NCBI GenBank assembly: GCA_966250385.1
Contig: CBINHC010000004.1
Location: 1 to 64,000 of the forward strand
Direction of reading: 5' to 3'
DNA from: DASWTL01 sp966250385
GTDB lineage: Bacteria > Bacteroidota > Bacteroidia > Sphingobacteriales > Sphingobacteriaceae
DNA: 64,000 nucleotides
Part shown: in pieces, positions 1 to 8,328 of the stretch
Layout: each line of letters starts with the position of its first letter
How positions within the stretch are numbered: the stretch's first letter is position 1
The notes under the pieces: generated by a model
Seen by the model: the letters and a program-made list of their open reading frames with translations, nothing else
Told to the model about the DNA's origin: nothing
Database searches by the model: none
Made by a program: the position numbers and the translations under genes

Positions 1-306
1 CACAATGAATGGAAGAACATTGATCTTATCCGGGTGCTGTGCCGCATCATGGACCAGAAACTGGGCCGGCCGGAAGGCACGTCTGAAAAGTTGATCACTT
101 TTGTGACCGACCGGGCAGGCCACGACCTGCGTTATGCCATTGATTCATCCAAACTACAGCGGGAACTGGGCTGGAAGCCGAGCCTGCAGTTTGAGGAAGG
201 GCTCGAAAAAACCGTGGAGTGGTACCTTGCCAACGAAGAGTGGCTGAACGATGTGACGTCAGGCCACTATCGGTCTTATTACGAAGAACAATACGCTGAA
301 GGATAA
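1..306 (+). CDS. rfbB: dTDP-glucose 4,6-dehydratase, C-terminal part (cut by window edge)
   Basis: The frame is open from base 1 and ends at TAA 304-306, so only about the last 101 residues are present and the catalytic part lies outside the window. RfbB converts dTDP-glucose to dTDP-4-keto-6-deoxyglucose in the cytoplasm. The visible part has family landmarks: NEWKNIDLIR, then VTDRAGHDLRYAID, LGWKPSLQFEEGL and the closing TVEWYLANEEW. The next gene, rfbA, starts 4 bases after the stop and makes the substrate dTDP-glucose, so the two form an operon. Internal GTG and ATG codons are not the true start. Its product is also the expected substrate of the 2,3-dehydratase near 11 kb. The assignment is secure. 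Confidence 0.93.
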   Translation, partial: HNEWKNIDLIRVLCRIMDQKLGRPEGTSEKLITFVTDRAGHDLRYAIDSSKLQRELGWKPSLQFEEGLEKTVEWYLANEEWLNDVTSGHYRSYYEEQYAEG

Positions 307-310
307 TTTC

Positions 311-1171
311 ATGAAAGGAATCATATTAGCCGGCGGTTCCGGCACGCGGTTGCACCCCCTAACCCTAGCGGTAAGTAAGCAAATGATGCCGGTGTATGAT
401 AAACCGATGATCTATTACCCGTTGTCTACACTTATGCTGGCAGGCATTCGGGAGATTCTAATTATATCGACTCCGCACGATCTTTCTGGCTTTCAAAAAC
501 TGCTAGGTGACGGCTCCAGGCTAGGTTGCCAGTTTTCATATGCTGTTCAAGAACAGCCGAATGGACTGGCTCAGGCTTTTGTGATAGGAGAGTCATTCAT
601 TGGCCAGGAAAAGGTTGCCTTAATCTTGGGCGACAATATTTTTTATGGGGACGGAATGAGTAACCTCATGCAGGAGATAAATGACCCGGATGGAGGAGTT
701 GTATTTGCCTACCAGGTGGCGGACCCGGAGCGCTATGGGGTCGTTCAGTTCGGTCAGGACAATCGGGTACTGTCGATTGAAGAAAAACCGGCCCAGCCTA
801 AGTCCAGTTATGCTGTTCCCGGCTTGTATTTTTATGATAACGACGTTGTCCGGATTGCGAAAAATATCAAACGCTCGCCTCGGGGTGAGTATGAGATTAC
901 CGACATAAATAAAGAATACCTCCGGCGAGGAAAACTGAAGGTCGGTGTTTTAAGCCGTGGCACGGCCTGGCTGGATACTGGAACATTCAATTCACTCATG
1001 CAGGCTGGTCAGTTTGTCCAGGTGATTGAGGAAAGGCAGGGCTTGAAGATCGGCTGTATCGAAGAGGTGGCTTATCGCATGGGCTTCATCACCGAGGATC
1101 AGCTCCGCGAATTGGCCCAGCCCTTGGTAAAGAGCGGTTACGGCCAGTATCTGCTCAGAATAGTGAAATAG
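311..1171 (+). CDS. rfbA: Glucose-1-phosphate thymidylyltransferase
   Basis: This enzyme joins glucose-1-phosphate and dTTP into dTDP-glucose and pyrophosphate, the first step of dTDP-deoxysugar synthesis. The protein has 286 residues, normal for RfbA/RmlA. The nucleotide-binding signature GGSGTRLHPLT is at about residues 8-18, followed by SKQMMPVYDKPMIYYPL. Further family motifs are LGDNIFYG, the substrate-site stretch VVQFG, EEKPAQPKS and GTAWLDTGT. The ATG at 311 follows the rfbB stop by 4 bases. Neither rfbC nor rfbD is in the window, so a route to dTDP-rhamnose cannot be confirmed here; the dTDP-sugar may instead or also feed the deoxyamino-sugar cassette at 10.9-14.4 kb. Confidence 0.96.
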   Translation: MKGIILAGGSGTRLHPLTLAVSKQMMPVYDKPMIYYPLSTLMLAGIREILIISTPHDLSGFQKLLGDGSRLGCQFSYAVQEQPNGLAQAFVIGESFIGQEKVALILGDNIFYGDGMSNLMQEINDPDGGVVFAYQVADPERYGVVQFGQDNRVLSIEEKPAQPKSSYAVPGLYFYDNDVVRIAKNIKRSPRGEYEITDINKEYLRRGKLKVGVLSRGTAWLDTGTFNSLMQAGQFVQVIEERQGLKIGCIEEVAYRMGFITEDQLRELAQPLVKSGYGQYLLRIVK

Positions 1172-1204
1172 GACATCCCCTTGCGTACTTAAATGTGAGC
1201 GTGT

Positions 1205-1568
1205 TTAGCCGCTTTACACCTTGGGAAGTTATGGCGGTTCCGAGGTGTGCGAACAGCAGGAAACTTGCATGCAGCGGTGTAATGTACACGCCCAAGATCT
1301 TCTGTTCCAGGTTATCTGGCATGATCGTCTCACTGTTTTATCGGCTCCCGCTCAAAGCTTGAGATGCGGTCTCTCCGAGTATCGATCGATTCGTACCTCT
1401 GCTGGTCTTTACCTGCTTAGTAATCTTGCCATTCCGATGGTTCCCGGATTGCCATTCATCGGTATTCAGATGTGTTGCCATCTCAGCATCCAGCGCTGCT
1501 TCCAGGAAGCTTTTTAATAGCGGCAGAGACGACGTCTTTACCAAAAAAGATTTTGCCCTTTCACACAC
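1205..1568 (-). pseudogene. Decayed IS256-family (mutator-type) transposase remnant
   Basis: On the minus strand, 1568-1338 encodes a 76-residue open stretch with typical IS256 transposase N-terminal sequence: LLKSFLEAALDAEMATHL and then GNHRNGKITKQVKTS. The similarity continues after the frame breaks. A second frame gives TRRDRISSFEREPIK, like the family's TPRDR..SFEP stretch. A third gives NLEQKILGVY, like the family's KILALYGRGMS stretch. At least two frameshifts and in-frame stops therefore separate pieces of one ancestral gene. The catalytic DDE region is absent and no terminal inverted repeats were seen. The rest of 1172-1641 holds no recognisable gene. The remnant lies between rfbA and the next gene and marks an old insertion or recombination point. 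Confidence 0.75.
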
Positions 1569-1641
1569 TTGGTTTTACACTTACTTTCTGAAACAACGCC
1601 TAGGGATTCCTCAGTGTGTGTTAACATATTGACAGGTTGAC

Positions 1642-2922
1642 CTACAGCCTCGCATCAATTATTTCTCTATCCAATGCCCCTTTCGCATCAAAGATCACTG
1701 CTTTGGAACATTTCTTTAAAATTTGGAAGTCGATCTCTGTAAAATCATCATGGCAAACGGCCAGAATAATTGAATCGTACTTCCTTTCATCGAGACAATT
1801 GATGAGGTCCAACCTAAACTCTTTGTGGACATCCTTCTTATCCGCATAGGGATCATAGACATCCACTTGTAAACCAAACTGCCGAAGCTCGTTATAAATA
1901 TCAATTACTCTAGAGTTCCTAATATCCGGGCAGTTCTCTTTAAAGGTAATTCCGAGGATCAAGGCGTTGGCGCCCTGAATGGTATGACCTTTCTTGATCA
2001 TGAGTTTAATGACCTTGTTCGCGACGAACATGCCCATGTTGTCGTTCACCCGTCGGCCGGATAGAATGACCTGCGGGTGGTACCCTAACGATTCTGCTTT
2101 GTGGGCCAAATAATATGGATCTACTCCAATACAATGCCCGCCAACCAGACCCGGCTTATATTTCAAAAAGTTCCATTTAGTGGCAGCGGCATCAAGGACA
2201 TCCTGAGTGTCAATGCCAATGCGATCAAAGATCAGGGCGAGCTCGTTTACGAACGAAATGTTAACATCCCGGTGTGCATTTTCAATTGCCTTCGAAGCCT
2301 CCGCCACCTTGATGCTAGGGGCCTTATGAGTTCCGGCGGTGATGATGCTGCTATAGAGTTGGTCTACCAGTTCTGCTGTGTCGGGAGTGGAACCGGAAGT
2401 TACCTTCTTGATTTTGGTGAGTGTGTTCACTTTGTCTCCCGGATTGATTCGCTCAGGTGAATAGCCGCAGTAAAAATCCTCATTGTATTTCAGTCCTGAA
2501 TACTTTTCCAATACCGGAACACAATCCTCTTCGGTACACCCGGGATAAACTGTGGATTCGTAGATCACCAAATCGCCCTTCTTGAGCACCTTGCCCAGAA
2601 GTTGTGAAGCCCCGAGTAGAGGCTTGAGGTCAGGAGCTTTGAACTGGTTGATCGGCGTCGGAACCGTAACAATATAGATGTTGCAATTCTGGAGATCGTC
2701 TGGGCTGAAAGAGAAACTCAGCCCCCGGTCGCCGCTGAGAGATGATACATGCCGGAGATCTTCCAGGCTGGCTTCATTTGTACGGTCTTCACCCCGGGAT
2801 AGCTCGAGGATCCTCTCTCTATTAATATCGAAACCGAGAGCCCGATACTTTTTGGCAAACTCGATAGCCAAAGGAAGACCCACATAGCCAAGGCCAATAA
2901 CAGCAATTCTGTAATCATTCAT
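1642..2922 (-). CDS. UDP-N-acetylhexosamine 6-dehydrogenase (WbpO/TviB type)
   Basis: This is a nucleotide-sugar dehydrogenase of 426 residues that oxidises C6 of a UDP-HexNAc, using two NAD, to give a UDP-HexNAc uronic acid. The Rossmann motif GLGYVGLP is at residues 10-17. VTVPTPI, the YESTVYPG stretch and GYSPERINPGD follow. The catalytic Cys264 sits in GGHCIGVDPYYL. The C-terminal domain includes LGITFKENCPDIRNS. The form of these motifs resembles WbpO/TviB more than UDP-glucose dehydrogenase. One oddity is ENAHRDVNIS where many relatives have Gln in place of His. It is the only intact gene between rfbA and gmd and is transcribed against its neighbours, with decayed genes on both sides. 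Whether the substrate is UDP-GlcNAc, UDP-GalNAc or UDP-ManNAc cannot be told. Confidence 0.9.
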   Translation of the reverse strand: MNDYRIAVIGLGYVGLPLAIEFAKKYRALGFDINRERILELSRGEDRTNEASLEDLRHVSSLSGDRGLSFSFSPDDLQNCNIYIVTVPTPINQFKAPDLKPLLGASQLLGKVLKKGDLVIYESTVYPGCTEEDCVPVLEKYSGLKYNEDFYCGYSPERINPGDKVNTLTKIKKVTSGSTPDTAELVDQLYSSIITAGTHKAPSIKVAEASKAIENAHRDVNISFVNELALIFDRIGIDTQDVLDAAATKWNFLKYKPGLVGGHCIGVDPYYLAHKAESLGYHPQVILSGRRVNDNMGMFVANKVIKLMIKKGHTIQGANALILGITFKENCPDIRNSRVIDIYNELRQFGLQVDVYDPYADKKDVHKEFRLDLINCLDERKYDSIILAVCHDDFTEIDFQILKKCSKAVIFDAKGALDREIIDARL

Positions 2923-3047
2923 TTTGGAATACTCAATTATTTCGGAATAAAACTAAATGAAAAAAATAAAATCCAGAGAGCGCATTCACGCCTATTTTCA
3001 AGTCACCTATGGGCGCCCCGCTACACTCAGCATGCAGCACTCAGCAT

Positions 3048-3422
3048 GATGCAGAGGTTATTGTTGTTCGCGGTGGAATCGGGACCTATGAGCGTATCGG
3101 CAACGAGTGGGTTATCTTGGAAATTGCTTCCCAGGGGATCTGCCGGCTCGAGATAAGCTACGGATGATAACTGTGATTTCAAGATCCTGAAATGTGTAAT
3201 TGAGGTCAATCGAACGCAATGGATTAGAATTGTCGATAGGCTGCGCAAATTAAGTAAGCGCTTTCGCTTTGGGGACTAGCATTTAAGCCAGAAACGGACG
3301 TCGATCCTGCGACTTCGGCGGTGACATGGTTGACGAGCTTCTCAAAGAAGGGACTACAGTTTGTGCAATCGATCTGGAAGCGATGAACACTGTTCGTACA
3401 CTGATCGGTGATAAAATAGGAC
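3048..3422 (+). pseudogene. Decayed UDP-glucose 6-dehydrogenase, C-terminal fragment
   Basis: Three broken frames reconstruct the C-terminal part of a UDP-glucose dehydrogenase. First comes a stretch like VVRGGIGTYERIGNEW near 3054-3110, matching the family's RGIGTDERIG region. Next is CDFKILKCVIEVNRTQ near 3172-3220. Then WGLAFKPETD near 3270-3300. After a frameshift, MVDELLKEGTTVCAI and EAMNTVRTLIGDKIG lie at 3326-3422. The order and spacing match the family. The N-terminal NAD domain and the intact catalytic Cys segment are missing, and stops interrupt the frames, so the gene cannot be functional. It would have made UDP-glucuronate, the substrate of the decayed decarboxylase immediately downstream. 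Confidence 0.7.
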
Positions 3423-3490
3423 CGAAAATGACAGATTGCGGCATCTGTTATTATAGTATCGGTAGAAAAGTAATTGACGCAAGGGTGTAC

Positions 3491-4182
3491 GGAAAGCGGA
3501 TACTAGTGACCGGGTCGGCCGGGCTTTTAAAGTCTCATCTGTGTGTGACCGGTTTATCAATGAGAGGTTTCATGTCATTGGGATGGCAACGTGGGCACCG
3601 GCGATTTGAACAACATTAAACACCTGTTAAAACGACCCAACTTTGAATTCAACAATCATGACGTTTCAACCTTCGTCCACCTTTCCGAAAACGACCCACG
3701 TATTCATTTTGCATCACCGGCGAAGCCAAGCGGTTCGAGGGGGGGATGGATATGGCCTACCACACCTTTCATGGACTGGAAACAAGCATCGTCCGCATCT
3801 CCTATGGTTGCTGATGTGGCAGAATCCTTTAGTGGCCATGCCATCCTGAGGATGGGACAGTGTTTGGACATCGTTCCAGAGCCGCTCGTTCTGTAATGAG
3901 GACGACCTGAAAGAAGGTATACATCAATGGTTATACTTTAATTATCTCTATCCAATAAACATCGGAAATCAGCATGAAATTACGATCATGGAGTTTGGTG
4001 ACGAAGTTATTAAGCTAACCGGCACCCACAGGACTTTATCTGTAAGGATTTCCCAAAGGAGGCCCCAAACAGCCTCGTCAGGACACCACCAAAGGCGAAA
4101 GGATTGCTAGGCTAGGAACCGAAGGTAAGCCGGGCGAAAGGTATCAAGATTGCTTGCTAATATTTCAAGAGCACCTGAAAAG
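3491..4182 (+). pseudogene. Decayed UDP-glucuronate decarboxylase (UXS type)
   Basis: The remains of an extended short-chain dehydrogenase can be followed across frames. KRILVTGSAGLL is near 3492-3530, with the NAD-binding glycine pattern damaged. After frameshifts come GTGDLNNIKHLLKRPNFEF at 3592-3650 and IHFASPAK near 3700-3722. There is then a jump straight to GEAKRFEGGMDMAYHTFHG, at about 3719-3775, so roughly 60 residues holding part of the active site are deleted. The tail gives DDLKEGIHQW, NIGNQHEITIMEFGDEVIK and a frameshifted WEPKVSRA-like end near 4120-4180. These match UDP-xylose synthases, which turn UDP-glucuronate into UDP-xylose. Together with the upstream ugd fragment this is a dead two-step UDP-xylose pathway. 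Confidence 0.72.
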
Positions 4183-4384
4183 TTCAATACAAAGATATTG
4201 CAAACTATAGGTAAATAGGTCTTCTAAGTTAGGGGATGAAACCCTTAGTTAAATTTTTGCGATCTTACGGCTCATAATAGTAGATTGTTTCAAGTGTGGG
4301 CCATTCTCGGTTCAAGGATTTGCCGTTCCCTCAACCAAACCTACCGTTCATCTAGAATTTTCGATCGGTAAGCGCATCTATTGC

Positions 4385-4392
4385 TATCTTTG
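4385..4392 (+). promoter_or_regulatory. Candidate Bacteroidota -7 promoter element upstream of gmd
   Basis: TATCTTTG fits the Bacteroidota -7 consensus TAnnTTTG exactly. It lies about 130 bases before the gmd start. A clear -33 TTTG at the expected distance is not visible; only a T-rich stretch around 4358-4361 is present. The remainder of 4183-4522 holds no gene. Confidence 0.3.
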
Positions 4393-4463
4393 TTGCCTTC
4401 TTTCGTTTAATAATATTATGGTGACGAAGATTCTTAAAACAATGTCTAAGAATTGAAATAAAC

Positions 4464-4485
4464 TCCCTATTTTAGCGGGATTTTT
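4464..4485 (+). terminator. Weak terminator-like hairpin before gmd
   Basis: A short TCCC/GGGA stem with an AT-rich loop is followed directly by five T residues. It lies upstream of gmd and may be a leftover terminator of the decayed genes. The stem is only 4 base pairs, so support is weak. Confidence 0.3.
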
Positions 4486-4522
4486 GATGATTAACAAATA
4501 GAAATAAATTTACTCATATAAA

Positions 4523-5659
4523 ATGAAGGTTGCTTTAATAACAGGAATTACTGGGCAAGATGGCGCATATCTGGCCGAGTTCTTATTAAACAAGGGCTAT
4601 TTTGTGCATGGGATAAAACGGAGAAGTTCTTTGTTTAATACCGAGCGGATCGACCATCTTTACCAGGATCCTCATGAGAGTAATCTACGTCTGAAGCTTC
4701 ATTACGGTGATCTTACCGATTCTACCAATCTTATCCGGATTATTCAGGAAAGCCGACCGGATGAGATCTATAACCTGGCGGCGATGAGCCATGTTCATGT
4801 GAGCTTTGAAACGCCCGAGTATACTGCGAACGCAGACGGTATCGGGACGTTGAGGATTTTAGAAGCGGTACGCATCCTTGGCTTAGAAAAGAAAACCCGG
4901 GTTTATCAGGCATCAACATCGGAGCTATACGGACTGGTTCAAGCTGTGCCGCAATCGGAAACAACGCCATTTTATCCACGTTCACCTTATGCGGTTGCTA
5001 AATTGTACGGCTACTGGATAACTGTGAATTACCGGGAGGCCTATGGAATGTTCGCTTGTAATGGTATTCTATTCAATCATGAAAGTCCGTTGCGAGGTGA
5101 GACATTTGTTACACGAAAAATCACCCGAGCGGCTGCAAAGATCGCCTTGGGTCTTCAGGGTTGCCTGTACCTGGGCAACCTGTCTGCTCAGCGCGACTGG
5201 GGGCATGCTAAGGACTATATTGAAGCCATGTGGCTGATCCTTCAGCAGGAAAAACCTGAGGATTATGTCATCGCGACTGGTGTCACGACCACTGTTCGGG
5301 ATTTCGTAAAGATGTCGTTTGCAGAGCTGGGAATTGAAGTGGAGTTCAGTGGTAAGGATGAGAGCGAGAAAGGGGTGATCATCAATATAGATACAGAGAA
5401 GTCCGTTGAGCTGGGCCTAAACCCCGAGCAATTGAAGCTGGGTCAAACTGTAGTAAAGGTGGATCCAAGATACTATCGGCCAACAGAGGTGGATTTACTT
5501 CTGGGGGACCCAACAAAAGCGAAAACAAAATTGGGTTGGGAACCAAAATATGATCTAGCAGCATTATGCAAGGATATGATGCAATCAGACCTGAATTTGA
5601 CGAAGAAAGATGAGCACCTGAAACAGGGTGGGTATAATATTTTGAATTATTTTGAGTAG
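4523..5659 (+). CDS. gmd: GDP-mannose 4,6-dehydratase
   Basis: Gmd converts GDP-mannose to GDP-4-keto-6-deoxymannose, the precursor of GDP-fucose, GDP-rhamnose and related sugars. The protein has 378 residues, typical of the family. The NAD(P)-binding motif TGITGQDG is at residues 7-14. Active-site residues Thr132 and Glu134 are in the STSELYG segment, and Tyr156/Lys160 form the YAVAK motif. RRSSLFNTERIDHLY is a typical Gmd stretch. It is the first gene of cluster A, and a strong hairpin follows the stop. No GDP-fucose synthase was found in the window, although a GT11 fucosyltransferase occurs at 25 kb, so the second step must be encoded elsewhere if fucose is the product. Confidence 0.95.
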   Translation: MKVALITGITGQDGAYLAEFLLNKGYFVHGIKRRSSLFNTERIDHLYQDPHESNLRLKLHYGDLTDSTNLIRIIQESRPDEIYNLAAMSHVHVSFETPEYTANADGIGTLRILEAVRILGLEKKTRVYQASTSELYGLVQAVPQSETTPFYPRSPYAVAKLYGYWITVNYREAYGMFACNGILFNHESPLRGETFVTRKITRAAAKIALGLQGCLYLGNLSAQRDWGHAKDYIEAMWLILQQEKPEDYVIATGVTTTVRDFVKMSFAELGIEVEFSGKDESEKGVIINIDTEKSVELGLNPEQLKLGQTVVKVDPRYYRPTEVDLLLGDPTKAKTKLGWEPKYDLAALCKDMMQSDLNLTKKDEHLKQGGYNILNYFE

Positions 5660-5661
5660 TG

Positions 5662-5704
5662 TCCCGTTGAGGGAACTACTGTTGGTGGATTTCCCTTGAC
5701 GGGA
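5662..5704 (+). terminator. Long hairpin directly after gmd
   Basis: Bases 5662-5674 pair with 5692-5704: 13 positions, of which 11 are Watson-Crick and two G-T wobble, around a 17-base loop. It starts 3 bases after the gmd stop. No U-run follows, so it could be an mRNA-stabilising or attenuator structure rather than a simple intrinsic terminator. Confidence 0.45.
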
Positions 5705-5808
5705 GATACTGAGGGGTGTTAAGTTCCTCATTGCGAACTGAAGCGGAGTAATGGCCCGCGTGAAGTAGTCTAAGCGAGAGTTCACCTCCAAGACAAGTTT
5801 AGAAACAC

Positions 5809-5824
5809 GAGTGTGGGGACACTC
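5809..5824 (+). promoter_or_regulatory. Perfect GAGTGT/ACACTC hairpin in the exporter leader
   Basis: A 6-base-pair perfect stem closes a GGGG loop, 17 bases before the ATG of the SLBB exporter. With the hairpin at 5662-5704 it makes the 182-base gap between gmd and the exporter unusually structured. A role in transcript control of the long cluster A operon is possible but not shown. Confidence 0.35.
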
Positions 5825-5841
5825 ATTAGTGAAAAGGGAAA

Positions 5842-8307
5842 ATGAATTTCAGGAGATTAATACAGTTAGCCGTCCTGGCTATTGGCTTGTTTTTTATAGT
5901 GCCGTTGCATGCGCAATCGGTGAATACGCAGAATTTGCGTGATATCCGGGTGGATGAGCTGACGGATGCGCAGGTGCGGCAGTTCATGGTGCAGGTTGAG
6001 ACTCTGGGGCTTTCGGAAGCGCAGCTTGAGCAGGTGGCTCAGGCACGCGGCATGAGCGCTTCGGAGGTTCAGAAACTGCGGCAGCGAGTGGACAAGCTGA
6101 AGAAGGAGAGCGGTACCAAAAAAGGCGCGGGCAATGTAATGCAACTGCCGGCAAGTAGCGGCCGCTCTGTTGCCCGCCTGGTGGATACAGTTTCCACACC
6201 GCGGGACTCATTGTCGCTGGCCGAACAGGCATTGGTCCAGCTGCGGTCAAAGATATTTGGGGCTGATCTTTTCAAAACTCACGGGCTGACTTTTGAGCCC
6301 AATTTACGCCTCGCGACTCCCAGAAATTACGTAATTGGTCCCGATGATCAACTATTGATTGATATATATGGCTATTCGGAAGCCAGCTATGAGCTGGAGG
6401 TAAGCCCTGAAGGCACCATCAATATCCCCTATGTGGGCGTGGTGCAGGTAGGGGGGCTAACCATTGAGGCGGCGAGTTCCCGAATCCGAACTCGGTTAGC
6501 TTCCATTTACTCTGGTTTGAAAACGGGTAATACCTTCGTCAATATTGCGATCGGAAATATTCGGAGCATCAAAGTAATCCTTACAGGGGAAGTGGTTAAA
6601 CCGGGGACCTATACCCTGCCGTCTGTGGCCACAGCCTTCAATGCTTTATATTCTTCCGGGGGGCCCACCGAGAACGGTTCATTCCGTCAGATTGAAATTA
6701 TCCGTGGCGGCAGAAAGATAGCTACATTGGATGTATATGATTTCCTTCTTACCGGCGAGTTAAAGGACAACGTCCGTTTGCAGGACCAGGATGTGATTAG
6801 AATACCCACCTACAGAAAAAGGGTAGATATTGTAGGAGAGGTAAAAAGGCCGGGAATTTTTGAAATGGTAAATGGAGAGGATCTGCAGGACCTTTTGCGG
6901 TTTGCGGGTGACTTTACCGAGCGGGCCTACCGGGCACGGGTGAAAGTGTTGAAGAATACCGCCACAGAACGCAGCATTGCTGATGTGACTGCAGTTGATT
7001 TCGCAACCTATCAGCCATCAACCGGGGATAAATATTTTGTAGATGAGATACTGGATCGCTTTGAGAACCGAGTAACGATTGAAGGAGCGGTATTTCGTCC
7101 GGGCGAGTATGAACTCGAAAGTGGGCTCACCTTAGGGCAATTGATCAAAAAGGCCGAAGGGTTACGTGAAGATGCCTTCCGGAACCGCGGCTACATCACC
7201 CGCCTGAAGGATGATCTGCAAACGGAGCTGATCTCGTTTGATCTGACGAAGATCTTGTCGGCCCACGGCTCCGATATTCTGTTAAAACGGGAAGATGTGA
7301 TCGTAGTGTCTTCCATTTTTGATCTGAAGGAGGAGTATAACGTGCGGGTCGATGGCGAGGTTCGTCAGCCTGGTAAACTGCCTTATGCAGAAGGCATGAC
7401 GCTGGAGGACGCGATCCTGCAGTCTGGAGGATTGAAGGAAAGCGCCACGGCACAACGGATCGAGGTCTCCCGCCGGGTGAAGAACAGCAATGTATTGTCG
7501 GCATCCGCCCAGACCGCGCAGGTTTTCCAGATCAAGGTGGATACAGACCTGAAAGCCGCCACCCGTGGCTTTGTGTTAGAGCCCTTTGATATTATTGCAG
7601 TCCGTCAGTCCTCAGGGTACGAGGTGCAGCGTCAGGTGCAGGTTACCGGTGAAGTTTTATATCCAGGAAGTTATACGATTAGGAGTAAGGATGAACGAAT
7701 CTCGGATGTGATTAAGCGGGCCGGCGGGTTCACTAACCTGGCCTACCTGGAGGGAGGTTCGTTGAAACGCCCGGTGGCGCCTACCCAAGATACCAGCCGA
7801 ATGGAACAGCTGAAACGCCTACAACTCGGTATTGCCGATACCGCCACGCTCACGGCGGACCTCGAGAAATCAACGAATGAGTATGTAGGCATCAATTTAT
7901 CAAAGATTATCGACAAACCGGGCTCAAAAGAGGACCTGTTTCTGGAGGAGGGCGACGTTATCAACGTGCCCAAGCAGCTGCAGACGGTAAAGGTGAACGG
8001 GGAAGTATTATCGCCGGTAACGGTGGTTTACACGCAGGGCAAGGGCGTGAGGTCCTATATTTCAAATGCTGGGGGTTTTGCAGAGAAGGCTAAGAAACGG
8101 AAGACGTATGTCATTTTCGCTAACGGTTCTGTTAAGGCTACTCGTAAAATTTTGTTGTTCTTTGACAATTATCCGAAAGTAAAACCAGGCGCCCAAATTT
8201 TCGTTCCAGCAAAACCTGAAGGCCGAAAAGTTTCTGCCGGAGAGTTAGTGGGAATTACAACGGGTTTGGCCTCACTCGCCGCTATTGTCCTTTCTCTTAT
8301 TAAATAA
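5842..8307 (+). CDS. SLBB-domain polysaccharide export protein, cluster A (Wza-like)
   Basis: This 821-residue protein is a predicted periplasmic/outer-membrane polysaccharide exporter. An N-terminal signal peptide is clear (hydrophobic LAVLAIGLFFIVPLHAQ). It is followed by a helical N-region ending near residue 90. A polysaccharide export domain starts at about residue 158 with YVIGPDDQLLIDIYGY and continues with SPEGTINIPYVGVVQVGGLT. Several SLBB-like modules follow, each with a GEV..PG.Y pattern, for example GEVVKPGTYTLPS, GEVKRPGIFEM, GAVFRPGEYEL and GEVLYPGSYTI. The C-terminus ends in a hydrophobic segment, unlike classical Wza, which is about half this length. No lipobox Cys was seen. 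A second copy of the family is in cluster B. The wzz gene follows after 21 bases. Confidence 0.9.
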   Translation: MNFRRLIQLAVLAIGLFFIVPLHAQSVNTQNLRDIRVDELTDAQVRQFMVQVETLGLSEAQLEQVAQARGMSASEVQKLRQRVDKLKKESGTKKGAGNVMQLPASSGRSVARLVDTVSTPRDSLSLAEQALVQLRSKIFGADLFKTHGLTFEPNLRLATPRNYVIGPDDQLLIDIYGYSEASYELEVSPEGTINIPYVGVVQVGGLTIEAASSRIRTRLASIYSGLKTGNTFVNIAIGNIRSIKVILTGEVVKPGTYTLPSVATAFNALYSSGGPTENGSFRQIEIIRGGRKIATLDVYDFLLTGELKDNVRLQDQDVIRIPTYRKRVDIVGEVKRPGIFEMVNGEDLQDLLRFAGDFTERAYRARVKVLKNTATERSIADVTAVDFATYQPSTGDKYFVDEILDRFENRVTIEGAVFRPGEYELESGLTLGQLIKKAEGLREDAFRNRGYITRLKDDLQTELISFDLTKILSAHGSDILLKREDVIVVSSIFDLKEEYNVRVDGEVRQPGKLPYAEGMTLEDAILQSGGLKESATAQRIEVSRRVKNSNVLSASAQTAQVFQIKVDTDLKAATRGFVLEPFDIIAVRQSSGYEVQRQVQVTGEVLYPGSYTIRSKDERISDVIKRAGGFTNLAYLEGGSLKRPVAPTQDTSRMEQLKRLQLGIADTATLTADLEKSTNEYVGINLSKIIDKPGSKEDLFLEEGDVINVPKQLQTVKVNGEVLSPVTVVYTQGKGVRSYISNAGGFAEKAKKRKTYVIFANGSVKATRKILLFFDNYPKVKPGAQIFVPAKPEGRKVSAGELVGITTGLASLAAIVLSLIK

Positions 8308-8328
8308 TGTTAGGCATAAAACAAGAAC

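Noticed and set aside
1637..2887. Several plus-strand frames opposite the HexNAc dehydrogenase
   Set aside because: They are antisense to a 426-residue protein with all dehydrogenase motifs and carry no motifs of their own.
3326..3896. Two apparently intact small genes between the HexNAc dehydrogenase and gmd
   Set aside because: Their translations are disjoint pieces of ugd and uxs that switch frame, so they are parts of pseudogenes rather than small genes.
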